A stretch of 38,020 nucleotides of DNA from Xanthobacteraceae bacterium (GCA_019241285.1 JAFAXD010000654.1:1-38020), one strand, 5' to 3'. Numbered from the stretch's first letter, positions 7,739-16,013 are shown. Made by a program: numbers and translations. Notes: generated from the sequence alone by a model not told the origin.

Positions 7739-10700
7739 TCAAATCCTGAGATCGTCCTGTCCCAGTTCGGCTTCCGCTTGTTCAAGCCAGAACCGCATGC
7801 CCATCTCGCGGCACATCGTGGCTGCGGCAGTGAGATGGTCCTGTGCGGCCCGTTGCTGGCGCAGGCTGCGCGCGCGCTTACCCAGGGCGAGGTGGCAGCG
7901 CGCGACCAAGGGGCGCATCCCGAGTTCCTCGGCGAGTGCGAGCGCATTATCAAGGCGGTCGTCGGCGTGCTGGGCGGGATTGCGGCGGCTGGCGGCCTCG
8001 CCGACGAGGCGGAGCGCCCATGCTTCGCAGTTCACCTGGTCGCGCTCGCGCGTGAGGTCGAGCACCCGCTCCGCGATGTCGAGAGCATCCGCAAACCGGT
8101 CCGCCGCGAGGTATGTCTCGCCGATATCCTCGAGCAGCATCAACTCTGCAAGTCCGTATTCCATGCCCTCCATGGCCGACTGCGCGTCCTGCAGCAACGG
8201 CATCCCATCAGCAACTCGGCCCGAAAGCGAATGGGCGTAGCCCAGGCTTCCCATGTGATGCAGTGAATAGAGGGTGAGCTTCCACTCCCGACTGATGGCC
8301 AGCCCGCGCTGATGCAGGCGAACAGCATTGCTGAGATCTCCCCTGATGACGTGCGCACGGCCGAGCATCCAGAGCGCGAAGACCTGGCTGTAGGGATGAC
8401 CGAGCGAGTCCGCGAGGCGAAGACCTTCCTCGCCATAACTCATCGCTTCCTCGAACCTACCGCGGTCGGCGAGAAGCCAAGCCAAGAAACCGAGCGCGAT
8501 CACCGCAGGAAATCCGGCGAGACCGAACCGTTCCCGCCTGCGATCGCCATCGAGCGACTGCAGGACCTTCAGCAGAAGATCCTCGGCCCGTGCATAGTCG
8601 CCGAGGTGGAAACACACGGCGCCAAAGTAGAGGCTCGCCATCACATCGAGCGGAACATTATTGATCGACTTGGCGAGCACCAGCGCCCTCTCGCCGAACT
8701 CCCGTGCCTCGCGCAGACGACCAGCCATGAACGCATTGCGACACAGATAAGTGCAGACCTGCCCCAGTCGTCGTCGGTCGTCGAGCGCCTCGGCGAGGCT
8801 TGCAGCCGCCCGCAGAAAACGCAGTTCGAAGGTCCCAAGTGCAAAGGCGGCATTGCAGAGATCGCAACGAAGATCGATGGCCTGTTCCTGCCGCTCGCGG
8901 GTCTCGGGCAGCGACTCCAGAAGTGCGAGCGCCCGCTCAAAAGAGCCGACGGCCTCGCGCATAGCCGACCGTGCGCTCGCAAGCTGAGCCGCTTTGCGCC
9001 AATAGTCGATCGCCTCGCTCACAAACCCAGCCTCGCCGAAATGCTGGGCAACGACCTCGGGCTGGCTTTGTGCCAAGGCGGGGAACTGCTCCACCAGCAC
9101 TTTGGCGATGCTTGCATGCAACTCCCGGCGCTGGCTCTTCAGCATCGTGGCGTAGGCAGCGTCCTGCACCAGCGCATGCTTGAACGTGTAGATCGCTTGC
9201 GGGGGCGTTCCGCGCCGCGACATGAGGCCGGAGGCTGTCAATCGCTCGAGCGCGGCGTCGAGGTCGCTCGGAACCATGTCCGACGTTGCGGCAATCAGCT
9301 CATGCGAGAACTCCCGTCCGATGGCGGCGCCGACGAGCGCCACAGCTTTGCCCGAGCCAAGCCGGTCCAAGCGCGCCACCAGCGAAGCCTGCAGCGTCGT
9401 TGGAACGGCGAGCGGTGGCAGCGCTCCGTCAAGCTCGTAGCTCTCGGCCGTCTCACGCAACGGCCCGTTCTCCAACAGCATGCGCGTCAGTTCCTCAAGG
9501 AACAGCGCCACGCCATCCGAATGCGAAAGGATCTGCTCGATGACGGCATCGGGCAGCGCCTTGCCCCCGGTAATGCCGCCAATGATGCTGGTGCTGTCAC
9601 GGCGGCTGAGGCGGCTCAAAGGCAGCGTCGTCACGTGCGGCAGACCGACCCACGTCGGCTGGAAGTCCGGTCGGAACGTGACCACCAAGAGCACCCGCAG
9701 ATTGGCAATGACCGCAACGGTCCGGTCAAGCAGGTCAAGGGATGTCGGATCGATCCAGTGGACGTCCTCGAACACGATCAGCACTGGGGTTTGTGCGGCC
9801 GCGCCATCAAGTTGCTCGAGAAGCGCCATGAGGGTCATCTCGCGCGTCTGCGGGCTGACCGCCATCGCGGGGTAGCGCTCGTCCATTGGAATCGCCAGCA
9901 GCTCAGCGACGAGTGCCACGTCGCGCGACAGATTTTTTGATGTTGCCTCGAGCAAAGACATCAGCTTGTCGAGCTTCGCGCCGACGCCGCTGTTCGGCTC
10001 AAACCTCGCGGCCTGCTCCAATTGCGCAATGACAGGATGCAGCGGGCTGTGCGTATGATGCGGCGAGCAGAAATAGCGAAGACGTGCATGGGGTTCGCCC
10101 TCAATCCTGGCCAGCAGGCTTTCGCTGATGCGCGACTTGCCGATGCCGGCCTCACCAGAGAGCAGCACAACACGACCCTCACGGGCTTTGGCTTGCTCCC
10201 ACCGGCGCAGCAGCAGGTCCATCTCCTCCTGCCGACCAACAAATGGGGTGAGCGCGCCTCGGCGCTGCGCCTCGAACCGACTGACGCCAGTCGTCTCACC
10301 GCGCACCTGCCACGCCTCCGGGGATTGCGGCAGTTCGTTGCACGCGTCGGCGGCAAGCGCACGGCAGTCAAACATGGAACCCACCAGACGCTGCGTGCTG
10401 GCCGCAATAACGATCTCCCCCGGCGCTGCCACGGCCTGCAGCTGGGCCGCCAGGTTCGGCGTCTCGCCGATCGCTACGCGTTGTCGCGTGTCGCCACTCC
10501 CCTGCGGCTCGTCAACAACGACTAACCCTGTGGCTATACCCACACGCGCCCGCAGCGGCACCGACGATGAGGTCTTCAGCGAGCGCAGCGCATCGAGGAT
10601 GGCGATCGCGGCGCGCACCGCCTGCTCGGCATCATCTTCATGAGCCAAGGGGTAGCCGAAATAAACGACCATACCGTCGCTCAGATACTGGGCGATGAAT

Positions 10701-11746
10701 CCATCGAACCGTATCACCACATCGGCAACCGCTTTGTGGAAGGCGCTGACTCGCTCGCGCATCTCCTCAGGGTCACGCCCGGCTGATAGGGGCATCGAGC
10801 TGACCTTATTGCAGACCATGATGGTGAGCTGCCGCCGCTCAGGACGGCCGAAGCCGATCACCCCCGCCGGCAGTGCCTGATCCCCCGTCACCAAAGGGCG
10901 CTCGGTGCTTACATCGTGAGTGCCCGCAAGCGCCGACATCGCATGCGAAGCTCGATCGGGCCCGGGCAGTGCAGGCTCGGAGATGTGGCCCACAGGGCGC
11001 GCACTACTTGGTTGCCGCGCATTGCCAAGCTCGGCGACAAGCACGTCAGTCGCCGCATCGGGCTTCGCATTCAACTCACGCTTGAGCAGCGTGACAAGTT
11101 TTTGATAGTGCTTTAACGCTTCGGCCTTGCGGCCCGCGGCCGCCAGCCCCTGTATGACCAACCGATGCGCGTCCTCGCGCAAATTGTTGATCGCCAGCGC
11201 ACGATGGGCTGTCTCAAGCCCTCTATGCGGATGACCCACCGCCAGCTCAATCTCCCCGTACTTGACGAGGCCATCGAGCGCCAAGTCCTCGAGCCGCTGC
11301 CGCTCGCCGGTCAGCCAATGGGTCCAAGCCTCTTCCGAAATGTTCACATCAGACAAAAGGCCCTCTTTGTAGAGGTCGACGGCCTCGGCGAGCGACGCCC
11401 GAGTGCCTTCACGGATCAACCCCTGGAACCTGGTTGCATCACAATCAATCACACCGGGTGCGAGCGAGATGCCATCGCCGTCGCCTATGAGCAGATCGTG
11501 GCCCAGCGCTTGGCGCAGGCGGAAAAGGGCCTGACGCAGGTTCTGGCGGGCCTGGGTATCGAAATGCGAGCCCCAGAGCAGGGTTGCCAGTTTCTCGCGT
11601 TGCTGCGGAACGGGCGCCGTGCAGGCGAGGTGCGCCAGCAGGCCGGCCAGCTTCTTGTTTGGTAGCTCGACGGGCCCGTCGGGCCCGGACAGTTCGAAGC
11701 GGCCGAGAACCGTCAGCTTGTATCTCGGAGATGCCACGTCTCGCAT
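7739..11746 (-). CDS. SARP/BTAD regulator - degenerate class III cyclase - AAA ATPase - TPR protein
   Basis: This 1335-aa cytoplasmic regulator has, in order: an OmpR-type winged helix (about 8-95), a BTAD helical domain (about 95-245), a class III adenylate/guanylate cyclase-like domain (about 303-455), an ATPase with Walker A GEAGIGKS (531-538) and Walker B VLIVFEDVHWID, and a long TPR-like C-terminal half (about 880-1320). Such proteins sense a signal through the cyclase/ATPase/TPR parts and activate transcription through the winged helix. The cyclase part looks dead: the first metal-binding Asp of the usual FCDLVGS is Asn313 (VCNKVSS), and the transition-state Arg of the NLAARLQ motif is Gln435 (NLAAQLQ); the second Asp, 357, is kept. 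It is divergent from the small-protein/TauE cluster, its likely target, and converges on the MOSC gene. Confidence 0.92.
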   Translation of the reverse strand: MRDVASPRYKLTVLGRFELSGPDGPVELPNKKLAGLLAHLACTAPVPQQREKLATLLWGSHFDTQARQNLRQALFRLRQALGHDLLIGDGDGISLAPGVIDCDATRFQGLIREGTRASLAEAVDLYKEGLLSDVNISEEAWTHWLTGERQRLEDLALDGLVKYGEIELAVGHPHRGLETAHRALAINNLREDAHRLVIQGLAAAGRKAEALKHYQKLVTLLKRELNAKPDAATDVLVAELGNARQPSSARPVGHISEPALPGPDRASHAMSALAGTHDVSTERPLVTGDQALPAGVIGFGRPERRQLTIMVCNKVSSMPLSAGRDPEEMRERVSAFHKAVADVVIRFDGFIAQYLSDGMVVYFGYPLAHEDDAEQAVRAAIAILDALRSLKTSSSVPLRARVGIATGLVVVDEPQGSGDTRQRVAIGETPNLAAQLQAVAAPGEIVIAASTQRLVGSMFDCRALAADACNELPQSPEAWQVRGETTGVSRFEAQRRGALTPFVGRQEEMDLLLRRWEQAKAREGRVVLLSGEAGIGKSRISESLLARIEGEPHARLRYFCSPHHTHSPLHPVIAQLEQAARFEPNSGVGAKLDKLMSLLEATSKNLSRDVALVAELLAIPMDERYPAMAVSPQTREMTLMALLEQLDGAAAQTPVLIVFEDVHWIDPTSLDLLDRTVAVIANLRVLLVVTFRPDFQPTWVGLPHVTTLPLSRLSRRDSTSIIGGITGGKALPDAVIEQILSHSDGVALFLEELTRMLLENGPLRETAESYELDGALPPLAVPTTLQASLVARLDRLGSGKAVALVGAAIGREFSHELIAATSDMVPSDLDAALERLTASGLMSRRGTPPQAIYTFKHALVQDAAYATMLKSQRRELHASIAKVLVEQFPALAQSQPEVVAQHFGEAGFVSEAIDYWRKAAQLASARSAMREAVGSFERALALLESLPETRERQEQAIDLRCDLCNAAFALGTFELRFLRAAASLAEALDDRRRLGQVCTYLCRNAFMAGRLREAREFGERALVLAKSINNVPLDVMASLYFGAVCFHLGDYARAEDLLLKVLQSLDGDRRRERFGLAGFPAVIALGFLAWLLADRGRFEEAMSYGEEGLRLADSLGHPYSQVFALWMLGRAHVIRGDLSNAVRLHQRGLAISREWKLTLYSLHHMGSLGYAHSLSGRVADGMPLLQDAQSAMEGMEYGLAELMLLEDIGETYLAADRFADALDIAERVLDLTRERDQVNCEAWALRLVGEAASRRNPAQHADDRLDNALALAEELGMRPLVARCHLALGKRARSLRQQRAAQDHLTAAATMCREMGMRFWLEQAEAELGQDDLRI

Positions 11747-11805
11747 CCGCCCCCGTTCGCATCCCGCGTCGGGTCCCTATGCCGGCGCGAAATTCTGCAA
11801 TTTTT

Positions 11806-11839
11806 ACAGCGAAGTTACAACATATAACGTGGAAGTAAC
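11806..11839. promoter_or_regulatory. Direct-repeat pair in the divergent promoter region, candidate regulator site
   Basis: The 187-bp gap between the regulator gene and the small-protein cluster holds GAAGTTAC (11811-11818) and GAAGTAAC (11832-11839), 21 bp apart start to start, i.e. two helical turns. With two upstream bases each the match extends to AC-NNN-GAAGTNAC. SARP-type winged helices usually bind heptamer direct repeats spaced by one or two turns, so this is the obvious candidate site. A GTTA...TAAC inverted pair (11814-11827) overlaps it. The region is AT-rich against a GC-rich background. I see no convincing -35/-10 pair. Confidence 0.4.
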
Positions 11840-11933
11840 GCGCCGCTGACGCTGAGACCTACGGTGACCGGTTTCACTGCTGGCAGCGAGCAGAAAATCC
11901 AGCCCGCAAGCCTCGCCGCCAGGATATTTCAGG

Positions 11934-12131
11934 ATGCGCGCTCCACTTGTGATCGCCGTCACAGTAATCCTCGTCGCCGGGTTTGCGGCGACGCTGCTTC
12001 CCTTTCCGACCGCCTACGGCATCGTTGGCGTCAAAGACCCCATCGGCGATGTTTCGCAAGCGCGCGGAACGACGGAACTGCCGATTCAGAAAATCCACGA
12101 CATGAGCGTCGTCTTTTCCGAGGACGATTGA
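11934..12131 (+). CDS. Small exported or membrane-anchored protein, 65 aa, first of five
   Basis: ATG 11934 opens 65 codons. The first 25 residues are a hydrophobic helix (VIAVTVILVAGFAATLL) followed by a polar, acidic tail ending SEDD, with a TAYGIVGVKDPIGDVSQA segment after the helix. It may be a signal anchor with the tail outside, or a cleaved secreted peptide. An AGGA lies about 10 bases upstream. No family is recognised. It opens a run of five small genes on the plus strand ending in a TauE/SafE permease, divergent from the BTAD regulator. The next gene starts 28 bp after its stop, which favours one transcript. A function in the same envelope system as the permease is inferred from context alone. 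Confidence 0.55.
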   Translation: MRAPLVIAVTVILVAGFAATLLPFPTAYGIVGVKDPIGDVSQARGTTELPIQKIHDMSVVFSEDD

Positions 12132-12159
12132 TCCGACGGCGGCGCATGCGGGCGTACCA

Positions 12160-12420
12160 ATGAATATCAGCCAAGAGCCAGCCGCACCGACGCAATGTTG
12201 GCGCAGGAATTCGCCGACATCGCTGATACGCGCTCCGCTCCGGTTCACCAGCGACGAGGATCGTCATCAGTACCGTCGAGGCATCCGCATGCTGGCGTTG
12301 GTGTACGCCGGCATCCTGATGCTGGTGGTGGCCGTCACGGCGTTGCGTGGTCAGTGGCACAAACAGGACGTAACGACCAAAGTCACCGCCGGTGCGGTCG
12401 AGATTCAACGGAGATACTGA
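12160..12420 (+). CDS. Small single-pass membrane protein, 86 aa
   Basis: The frame runs from ATG 12160 to TGA 12418-12420. The N-terminal 40 residues are polar and basic (TSDEDRHQYRRGIR just before the membrane), followed by one helix (MLALVYAGILMLVVAVTAL, about residues 44-62) and a short polar tail (VTAGAVEIQRRY). The positive charges before the helix predict an N-in, C-out arrangement. No Shine-Dalgarno is obvious, so a start inside the frame cannot be excluded. The stop overlaps the next start (TGATG), the usual sign of translational coupling. No family is recognised; it is the second gene of the small-protein cluster. Confidence 0.5.
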   Translation: MNISQEPAAPTQCWRRNSPTSLIRAPLRFTSDEDRHQYRRGIRMLALVYAGILMLVVAVTALRGQWHKQDVTTKVTAGAVEIQRRY

Positions 12421-12608
12421 TGACCTACCAACCTACACCCTCCACTCGACGCCGCAATATCGACCAGCATTGGACCGTTGCGTTCACAGATCCGGATTTC
12501 CAATGCGTTTGTTTGGTCGCTTTCATCGGAATTCTGATCGTAGCGTGTCTCGCATCCTTATTTCCTCTTGATGACAGCGCTATCAGCGCGATCGCAGTGC
12601 TGAGTTGA
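12420..12608 (+). CDS. Small single-pass membrane protein, 62 aa
   Basis: The start ATG (12420-12422) overlaps the preceding stop by one base. The product has a polar, Arg-containing N-terminus (PSTRRRNIDQHW), a conserved-looking AFTDPDFQ segment, one hydrophobic helix with two cysteines just before or inside it (CVCLVAFIGILIVACLASLF), and a short acidic tail (PLDDSAIS). The same frame is open upstream to 12195, but that part lies in another frame across the preceding gene, so the coupled start is preferred. No family is recognised. It is the third gene of the cluster and, like its neighbours, seems to be an envelope peptide. The CVC pair could bind metal or form a disulfide; that is speculation. 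Confidence 0.5.
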   Translation: MTYQPTPSTRRRNIDQHWTVAFTDPDFQCVCLVAFIGILIVACLASLFPLDDSAISAIAVLS

Positions 12609-12620
12609 GCAGAGGTCGAC

Positions 12621-12962
12621 ATGCCGACATCCATGGTCACGAACTCTTCTACAAACATCCTGCTTGGTCTTGTCACGCTCACGCTTACGACCATTTCAGG
12701 GCTGGCAGGATCTCAGCCATCGCTACAGCAACGCTGCGCGACGTTGGATATCCAAACATTAATCCTGATCGAAGACCATGGGACAGCGGCAGACGTGTTG
12801 CCTGAACGACTGGCAAAAGCCGGGTTGATGAAAATGGAGGCGCAGCTCGCGTGCACCGACGGCCGCCATGCGGAAGGGGTGGCACTCTATGATGAGATCA
12901 TCCGTGCACTTGGACCGATCGATTCGAACAAAGCCCTCACTGGATTAACCCAGATCAAGTGA
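12621..12962 (+). CDS. Secreted protein, 113 aa, unknown family
   Basis: From ATG 12621 (AGAGG about six bases upstream) the protein has a signal peptide (ILLGLVTLTLTTISGLAG, cleavage near residue 30) and a mature part of about 80 residues with two cysteines (QQRCATLDI and QLACTDG). The mature chain reads as helix-rich, with ADVLPERLAKAGLMKMEAQLACTDGRHAEGVALYDEI resembling a pair of TPR-like helices in two parts. A disulfide between the two cysteines is possible. It lies 12 bp after the preceding small gene and 71 bp before the next. I do not recognise a named family. In this cluster it is the only member that looks like a free periplasmic protein. Confidence 0.6.
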   Translation: MPTSMVTNSSTNILLGLVTLTLTTISGLAGSQPSLQQRCATLDIQTLILIEDHGTAADVLPERLAKAGLMKMEAQLACTDGRHAEGVALYDEIIRALGPIDSNKALTGLTQIK

Positions 12963-13033
12963 CATTGGCCGGATAGCTCTCATTCGAGGATCACGTCTTG
13001 CTTCAAAGCAAACGATACTCGACATCGGGACGA

Positions 13034-13171
13034 ATGTCAGTCCGCACAACTATCATCATCATCACCCTGCTGGTGGGGTTCGCCATTCTACACTTCATTG
13101 GCGGCTCGCTTATGACGAACACACCCGGTCGGCCGACGGGAGAAGCAGCCCACCTGCATGGGGCGGACTAA
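13034..13171 (+). CDS. Small single-pass membrane protein, 45 aa
   Basis: ATG 13034 opens 45 codons ending in TAA, one base before the permease ATG (13172). The N-terminal half is a hydrophobic helix (TTIIIITLLVGFAILHFIGG) and the tail is polar (TPGRPTGEAAHLHGAD) with two histidines near the end. No Shine-Dalgarno is strong, but a GGGA lies about 5 bases upstream. The immediate junction with the TauE/SafE gene argues for co-translation and for a subunit or accessory role, as seen for small partners of other transporters. This role is inferred. The 71-bp gap before it contains a 14-bp near-palindrome at 12998-13011. Confidence 0.5.
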   Translation: MSVRTTIIIITLLVGFAILHFIGGSLMTNTPGRPTGEAAHLHGAD

Positions 13172-13939
13172 ATGTTGCTGGAGATTTGGCGCACTGCGCC
13201 GTCCTGGCTTTTGATCGCGATCGTTGGAAGCCTCGTCATTGCTGGCTGGCTTAAGGGTGTGATCGGCGTCGGCATGCCGATCATAGCGTTGCCTTTGCTA
13301 TCGATGTTGATCGACGTTCGTGCATCGGTGATGCTGTTGAGCGTCCCTCTCATCTTGAGCAACATTCCGCAGGCCCTGGAAGGCGGCAAAGTCATTCCAT
13401 GCGTGACCGAGCTCGTACCAGTGTTGCTCGGCATGCTGCCGGGAATCGTCGTCGGGGTTGCAATATTGCTGACGATCGACCCCACGATGGCAAAGCTGAT
13501 TGCAGGCGTTGTTGTCATTATCATCGGGGGTTTGACACTGCTTGCGCCCAAACTTGAGATCAAGGGCCGCGCCCAGGCGCCGATCGGCCTGGCCTCGGGT
13601 TTCCTTGGGGGCATCCTCGGTGGTTTGGCCGCAATGCCAGGACCCATCGTTTTTGTCTACCTCCTGGCGAAAGGCTTGCGCGGGCGCAATTTCACCAAGG
13701 AAGCATCGATGTTTCTTGTATTGTCTGCTGCCCTCCTCGCAGCAATCCTGACATCCAGTCACGCGTTTGGCTGGTCTGACCTCGGGGTTTCAACGGCAGC
13801 TCTTGCCCCGGTTGCTATCGGAATGATGATGGGCCAGAAGGTCAGAGACACGATCCCAGGGCAAGCGTTCAAGAAAACTGTGTTGGTCGTTGTGCTGCTC
13901 TCGGGCGCCGAGCTGGTGCGCAAGGCCGTGTTCACGTGA
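13172..13939 (+). CDS. TauE/SafE-family sulfite/organosulfonate exporter-like permease
   Basis: The product is 255 aa with about seven or eight hydrophobic helices. The N-terminal AGWLKGVIGVGMPIIALPLL and the mid-protein ASGFLGGILGGLAAMPGPIV are the paired glycine-rich motifs typical of the TauE/SafE (DUF81) family, which moves sulfite, sulfoacetate, and other small sulfur or organic anions across the inner membrane. It directly follows four or five small membrane/exported genes and closes the cluster. The 3' end converges on mobA with a 26-bp gap. The substrate cannot be told from sequence; no sulfur-metabolism enzyme is adjacent, so an aromatic-acid or sulfur role is equally open. Family assignment is firm. 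Confidence 0.9.
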   Translation: MLLEIWRTAPSWLLIAIVGSLVIAGWLKGVIGVGMPIIALPLLSMLIDVRASVMLLSVPLILSNIPQALEGGKVIPCVTELVPVLLGMLPGIVVGVAILLTIDPTMAKLIAGVVVIIIGGLTLLAPKLEIKGRAQAPIGLASGFLGGILGGLAAMPGPIVFVYLLAKGLRGRNFTKEASMFLVLSAALLAAILTSSHAFGWSDLGVSTAALAPVAIGMMMGQKVRDTIPGQAFKKTVLVVVLLSGAELVRKAVFT

Positions 13940-13965
13940 TTCCCGATCGTGGCACTTCCCGCCCG

Positions 13966-15921
13966 TCAAACCGCTGCACCCTCGGCCATCCGCGCGGCGC
14001 TCTGGTCTGTTTGCGGCAGCATGAACCCGTCGAAATACGAAGCAAGCTCTTGAAATCCGTCGAGCGGAAGAACATGCCCGACGTACTGATCTGGCCGCAC
14101 CACGACCATGCAGCCCGCCTCCCGATCGATGCCGCGCATCGTAAAGATGTCGTTGCCGCTCTTGAGGTCGGCGCAGAACATCTTCTCATAATCGAAGAGA
14201 CCGTAACGGCCCTTGCGCGGCAGAAGCAGCGGCGGCATCGTTTCGATGGCGAGCGCACGGTGCGCTTGCTGGAACACCGCGCGGACATCAATGACGGCGT
14301 CGATGTCTTCGCCGCGGCGCGTATATTTTCGCACCGGGGACGCGTCGTTTGTCGCGAGAAAATCGCATAATTTACGAACGACCGAGTTTGCCGCGGCCGG
14401 ATCCCCTGCTCCGGCGAAAACAAAGATCCGGAAGCGTCCGTCTGCTCTGTTCACATGCCCAAGGTGAATTGGCTTTGCGTCCGCGAGGCGAATGACCGGC
14501 GCGGAATGAAATCGCGTTCCAATAACAAATCCGCCTGCCAGATTCTGGTAGTTCGATTTGCCGGTCAGGAGCGACGGACCGTAGTGCGTCGCCGTTCCCG
14601 CCGTATAGCGTCCGCTGCGCACGAAATAGCTCTGAGTCTTGGCGGGGTCAGGCCCGCCGCCATCTCCATGTACCGAGGCGATCAGCGCCGCCCACTCGCG
14701 ATCGAAATCGATGAGCTCCTTGGCAATAGCTCGGCGTTCCGCGGAGTACGTGTGCAGCAGAGACGGCGGACACCGGTTGCGCAGGACAGAGATAAGCTTC
14801 CATCCCAAATTGAACGCGTCTTGCATGGAGACGTTCATGCCCTGTCCTGCCTTCGGGCTGTGGGTGTGGCAGGCATCCCCGGCGATGAACACGCTCGGCA
14901 GTCGGGTTGCGACCTCTGCCTCAGGCACGTCGTCAAACTTGTCGGTCAGCCGCTGACCAATCTCATAGACCGACCACCAAGGGACCTCTTTGACGTCAAG
15001 CTTGTACGGACTGAGAATACGCCGCGCTTTGGCGATGAGCTCATCGAGGCTGATATGGCGGTTGGCGACCCGTTCGCCGACTTCGAGCGTTGCGAGTTCG
15101 ACGTAGAGCCGGACCAGATAGCCGCCTTCGCGCGGGATGACCAGAACGCTGCCCTCATGAGCGGACTGGATCAATGACTTGCAACGAATGTCAGGAAAAT
15201 CGGTGACAGCCAGCACATCCATCACCCCCCAGGCGTGATTGGCGGAATCACCATGGAGTTCGCGCCCGATCGAGGTGCGGACGATGCTGCGGGCACCGTC
15301 GCAGCCGACCACGTAACGCGCTTTGATTGTCTCGGTCTGTCCTTGGTGAGGAGCATCGAGCCGCTCGAGCGTAACGGTCACACCATCACCGCCACGTGAC
15401 GAGGGCCTAACGGAAGCGACATGCCTGCCATAAAACGGTTCGAGCTTTGCGGCCGATCTGCGCATCAGATCGAGATAGAAGTCGTGCACGCGCGCCTGAT
15501 TGAGAACAACATGTGGGAATTCCGATAACCCATCCTCCACATCCTGGACCCAGCCGCTGCGGACGATGTTTTCGGGTTGCTTCTGATCCGGCCTCCAGAA
15601 CGTCGTCTCATTGATCCAGCAGGCTTCCTTCAGCACCCGCTCACTGAAGCCGAAGGCATGGAACATCTCCATGGTGCGGCAGGCGATGCCATCAGCTTGG
15701 CCGAGCAGCATGCGGCCGGACTTCTGCTCGACAATGCATGTCTTGATATCGGGAAAAGCCGACAATTGTGCCGCGAGCGTCAACCCGGCCGGCCCGCAAC
15801 CGACGATCAGGACATCGACCTCTGCGGGAACCGAACCCTGTGCGCCCAACGCCGGATATCGCTCCGACCGGTCGAAGACTTCCGGATCGCCCGGTTCAAA
15901 CCCATTCTGGTGAAACTGCAT
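13966..15921 (-). CDS. mobA: 3-hydroxybenzoate 4-monooxygenase (flavoprotein hydroxylase)
   Basis: The 651-aa protein matches MobA of Comamonas-type pathways along its length: the start MQFHQNGFEPGDP, the FAD-binding VDVLIVGCGPAGLTLAAQ, GQADGIACRTMEMFHAF, ACWINETTFWRP, the DG motif CDGARS, and the second FAD motif GDACHTHSPKAGQGMN. The C-terminal thioredoxin-like domain of the phenol-hydroxylase subgroup is present. It hydroxylates 3-hydroxybenzoate to protocatechuate using NAD(P)H and O2 in the cytoplasm. A strong GGGAGGTGA lies about seven bases before the ATG. It is divergent from a MarR gene with an operator between them. LigABC, which cleaves protocatechuate, is encoded 20 kb away in this window. 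Close relatives are phenol 2-monooxygenases, so substrate assignment is good but not certain. Confidence 0.88.
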   Translation of the reverse strand: MQFHQNGFEPGDPEVFDRSERYPALGAQGSVPAEVDVLIVGCGPAGLTLAAQLSAFPDIKTCIVEQKSGRMLLGQADGIACRTMEMFHAFGFSERVLKEACWINETTFWRPDQKQPENIVRSGWVQDVEDGLSEFPHVVLNQARVHDFYLDLMRRSAAKLEPFYGRHVASVRPSSRGGDGVTVTLERLDAPHQGQTETIKARYVVGCDGARSIVRTSIGRELHGDSANHAWGVMDVLAVTDFPDIRCKSLIQSAHEGSVLVIPREGGYLVRLYVELATLEVGERVANRHISLDELIAKARRILSPYKLDVKEVPWWSVYEIGQRLTDKFDDVPEAEVATRLPSVFIAGDACHTHSPKAGQGMNVSMQDAFNLGWKLISVLRNRCPPSLLHTYSAERRAIAKELIDFDREWAALIASVHGDGGGPDPAKTQSYFVRSGRYTAGTATHYGPSLLTGKSNYQNLAGGFVIGTRFHSAPVIRLADAKPIHLGHVNRADGRFRIFVFAGAGDPAAANSVVRKLCDFLATNDASPVRKYTRRGEDIDAVIDVRAVFQQAHRALAIETMPPLLLPRKGRYGLFDYEKMFCADLKSGNDIFTMRGIDREAGCMVVVRPDQYVGHVLPLDGFQELASYFDGFMLPQTDQSAARMAEGAAV

Positions 15922-15978
15922 GATCGCTCACCTCCCTGATAGACCGGCATGAACCGAGGCTACTTCCTCAGGCGCCTA

Positions 15979-16013
15979 TTGATCAGTATGCTGAATATCA
16001 GTATACTGGTCAA
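15979..16013. promoter_or_regulatory. MarR operator overlapping both divergent mobA/mobR promoters
   Basis: TTGATCAGTAT (15979-15989) and ATACTGGTCAA (16003-16013) form an 11-bp inverted repeat with one mismatch. Inside it lie two tandem palindromes, CAGTATGCTG (15984-15993) and CAGTATACTG (15999-16008), 15 bp apart. On the plus strand TTGATC (15979) and TATACT (16002-16007) make a promoter with 17-bp spacing for the MarR gene. On the minus strand TTGACC (16013-16008) and CATACT (15990-15985), also 17 bp apart, make one for mobA. A MarR dimer bound here would block both promoters. Confidence 0.75.

Noticed and set aside
8312-9940. 542-codon open frame on the plus strand
   Set aside because: It lies entirely antisense to the BTAD-cyclase-ATPase-TPR gene, has Arg/His/Gln-rich low-quality sequence, and no family pattern. 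It is a shadow of GC-rich coding DNA.
12195-12419. Upstream extension of the 62-aa gene
   Set aside because: Open in frame but overlaps the 86-aa gene in another frame and is Arg/His-rich; the TGATG junction supports the start at 12420.
12998-13011. 14-bp near-palindrome TTGCTT-CA-AAGCAA
   Set aside because: Short and isolated inside the small-protein cluster, no U-run and no promoter beside it; it may be chance.
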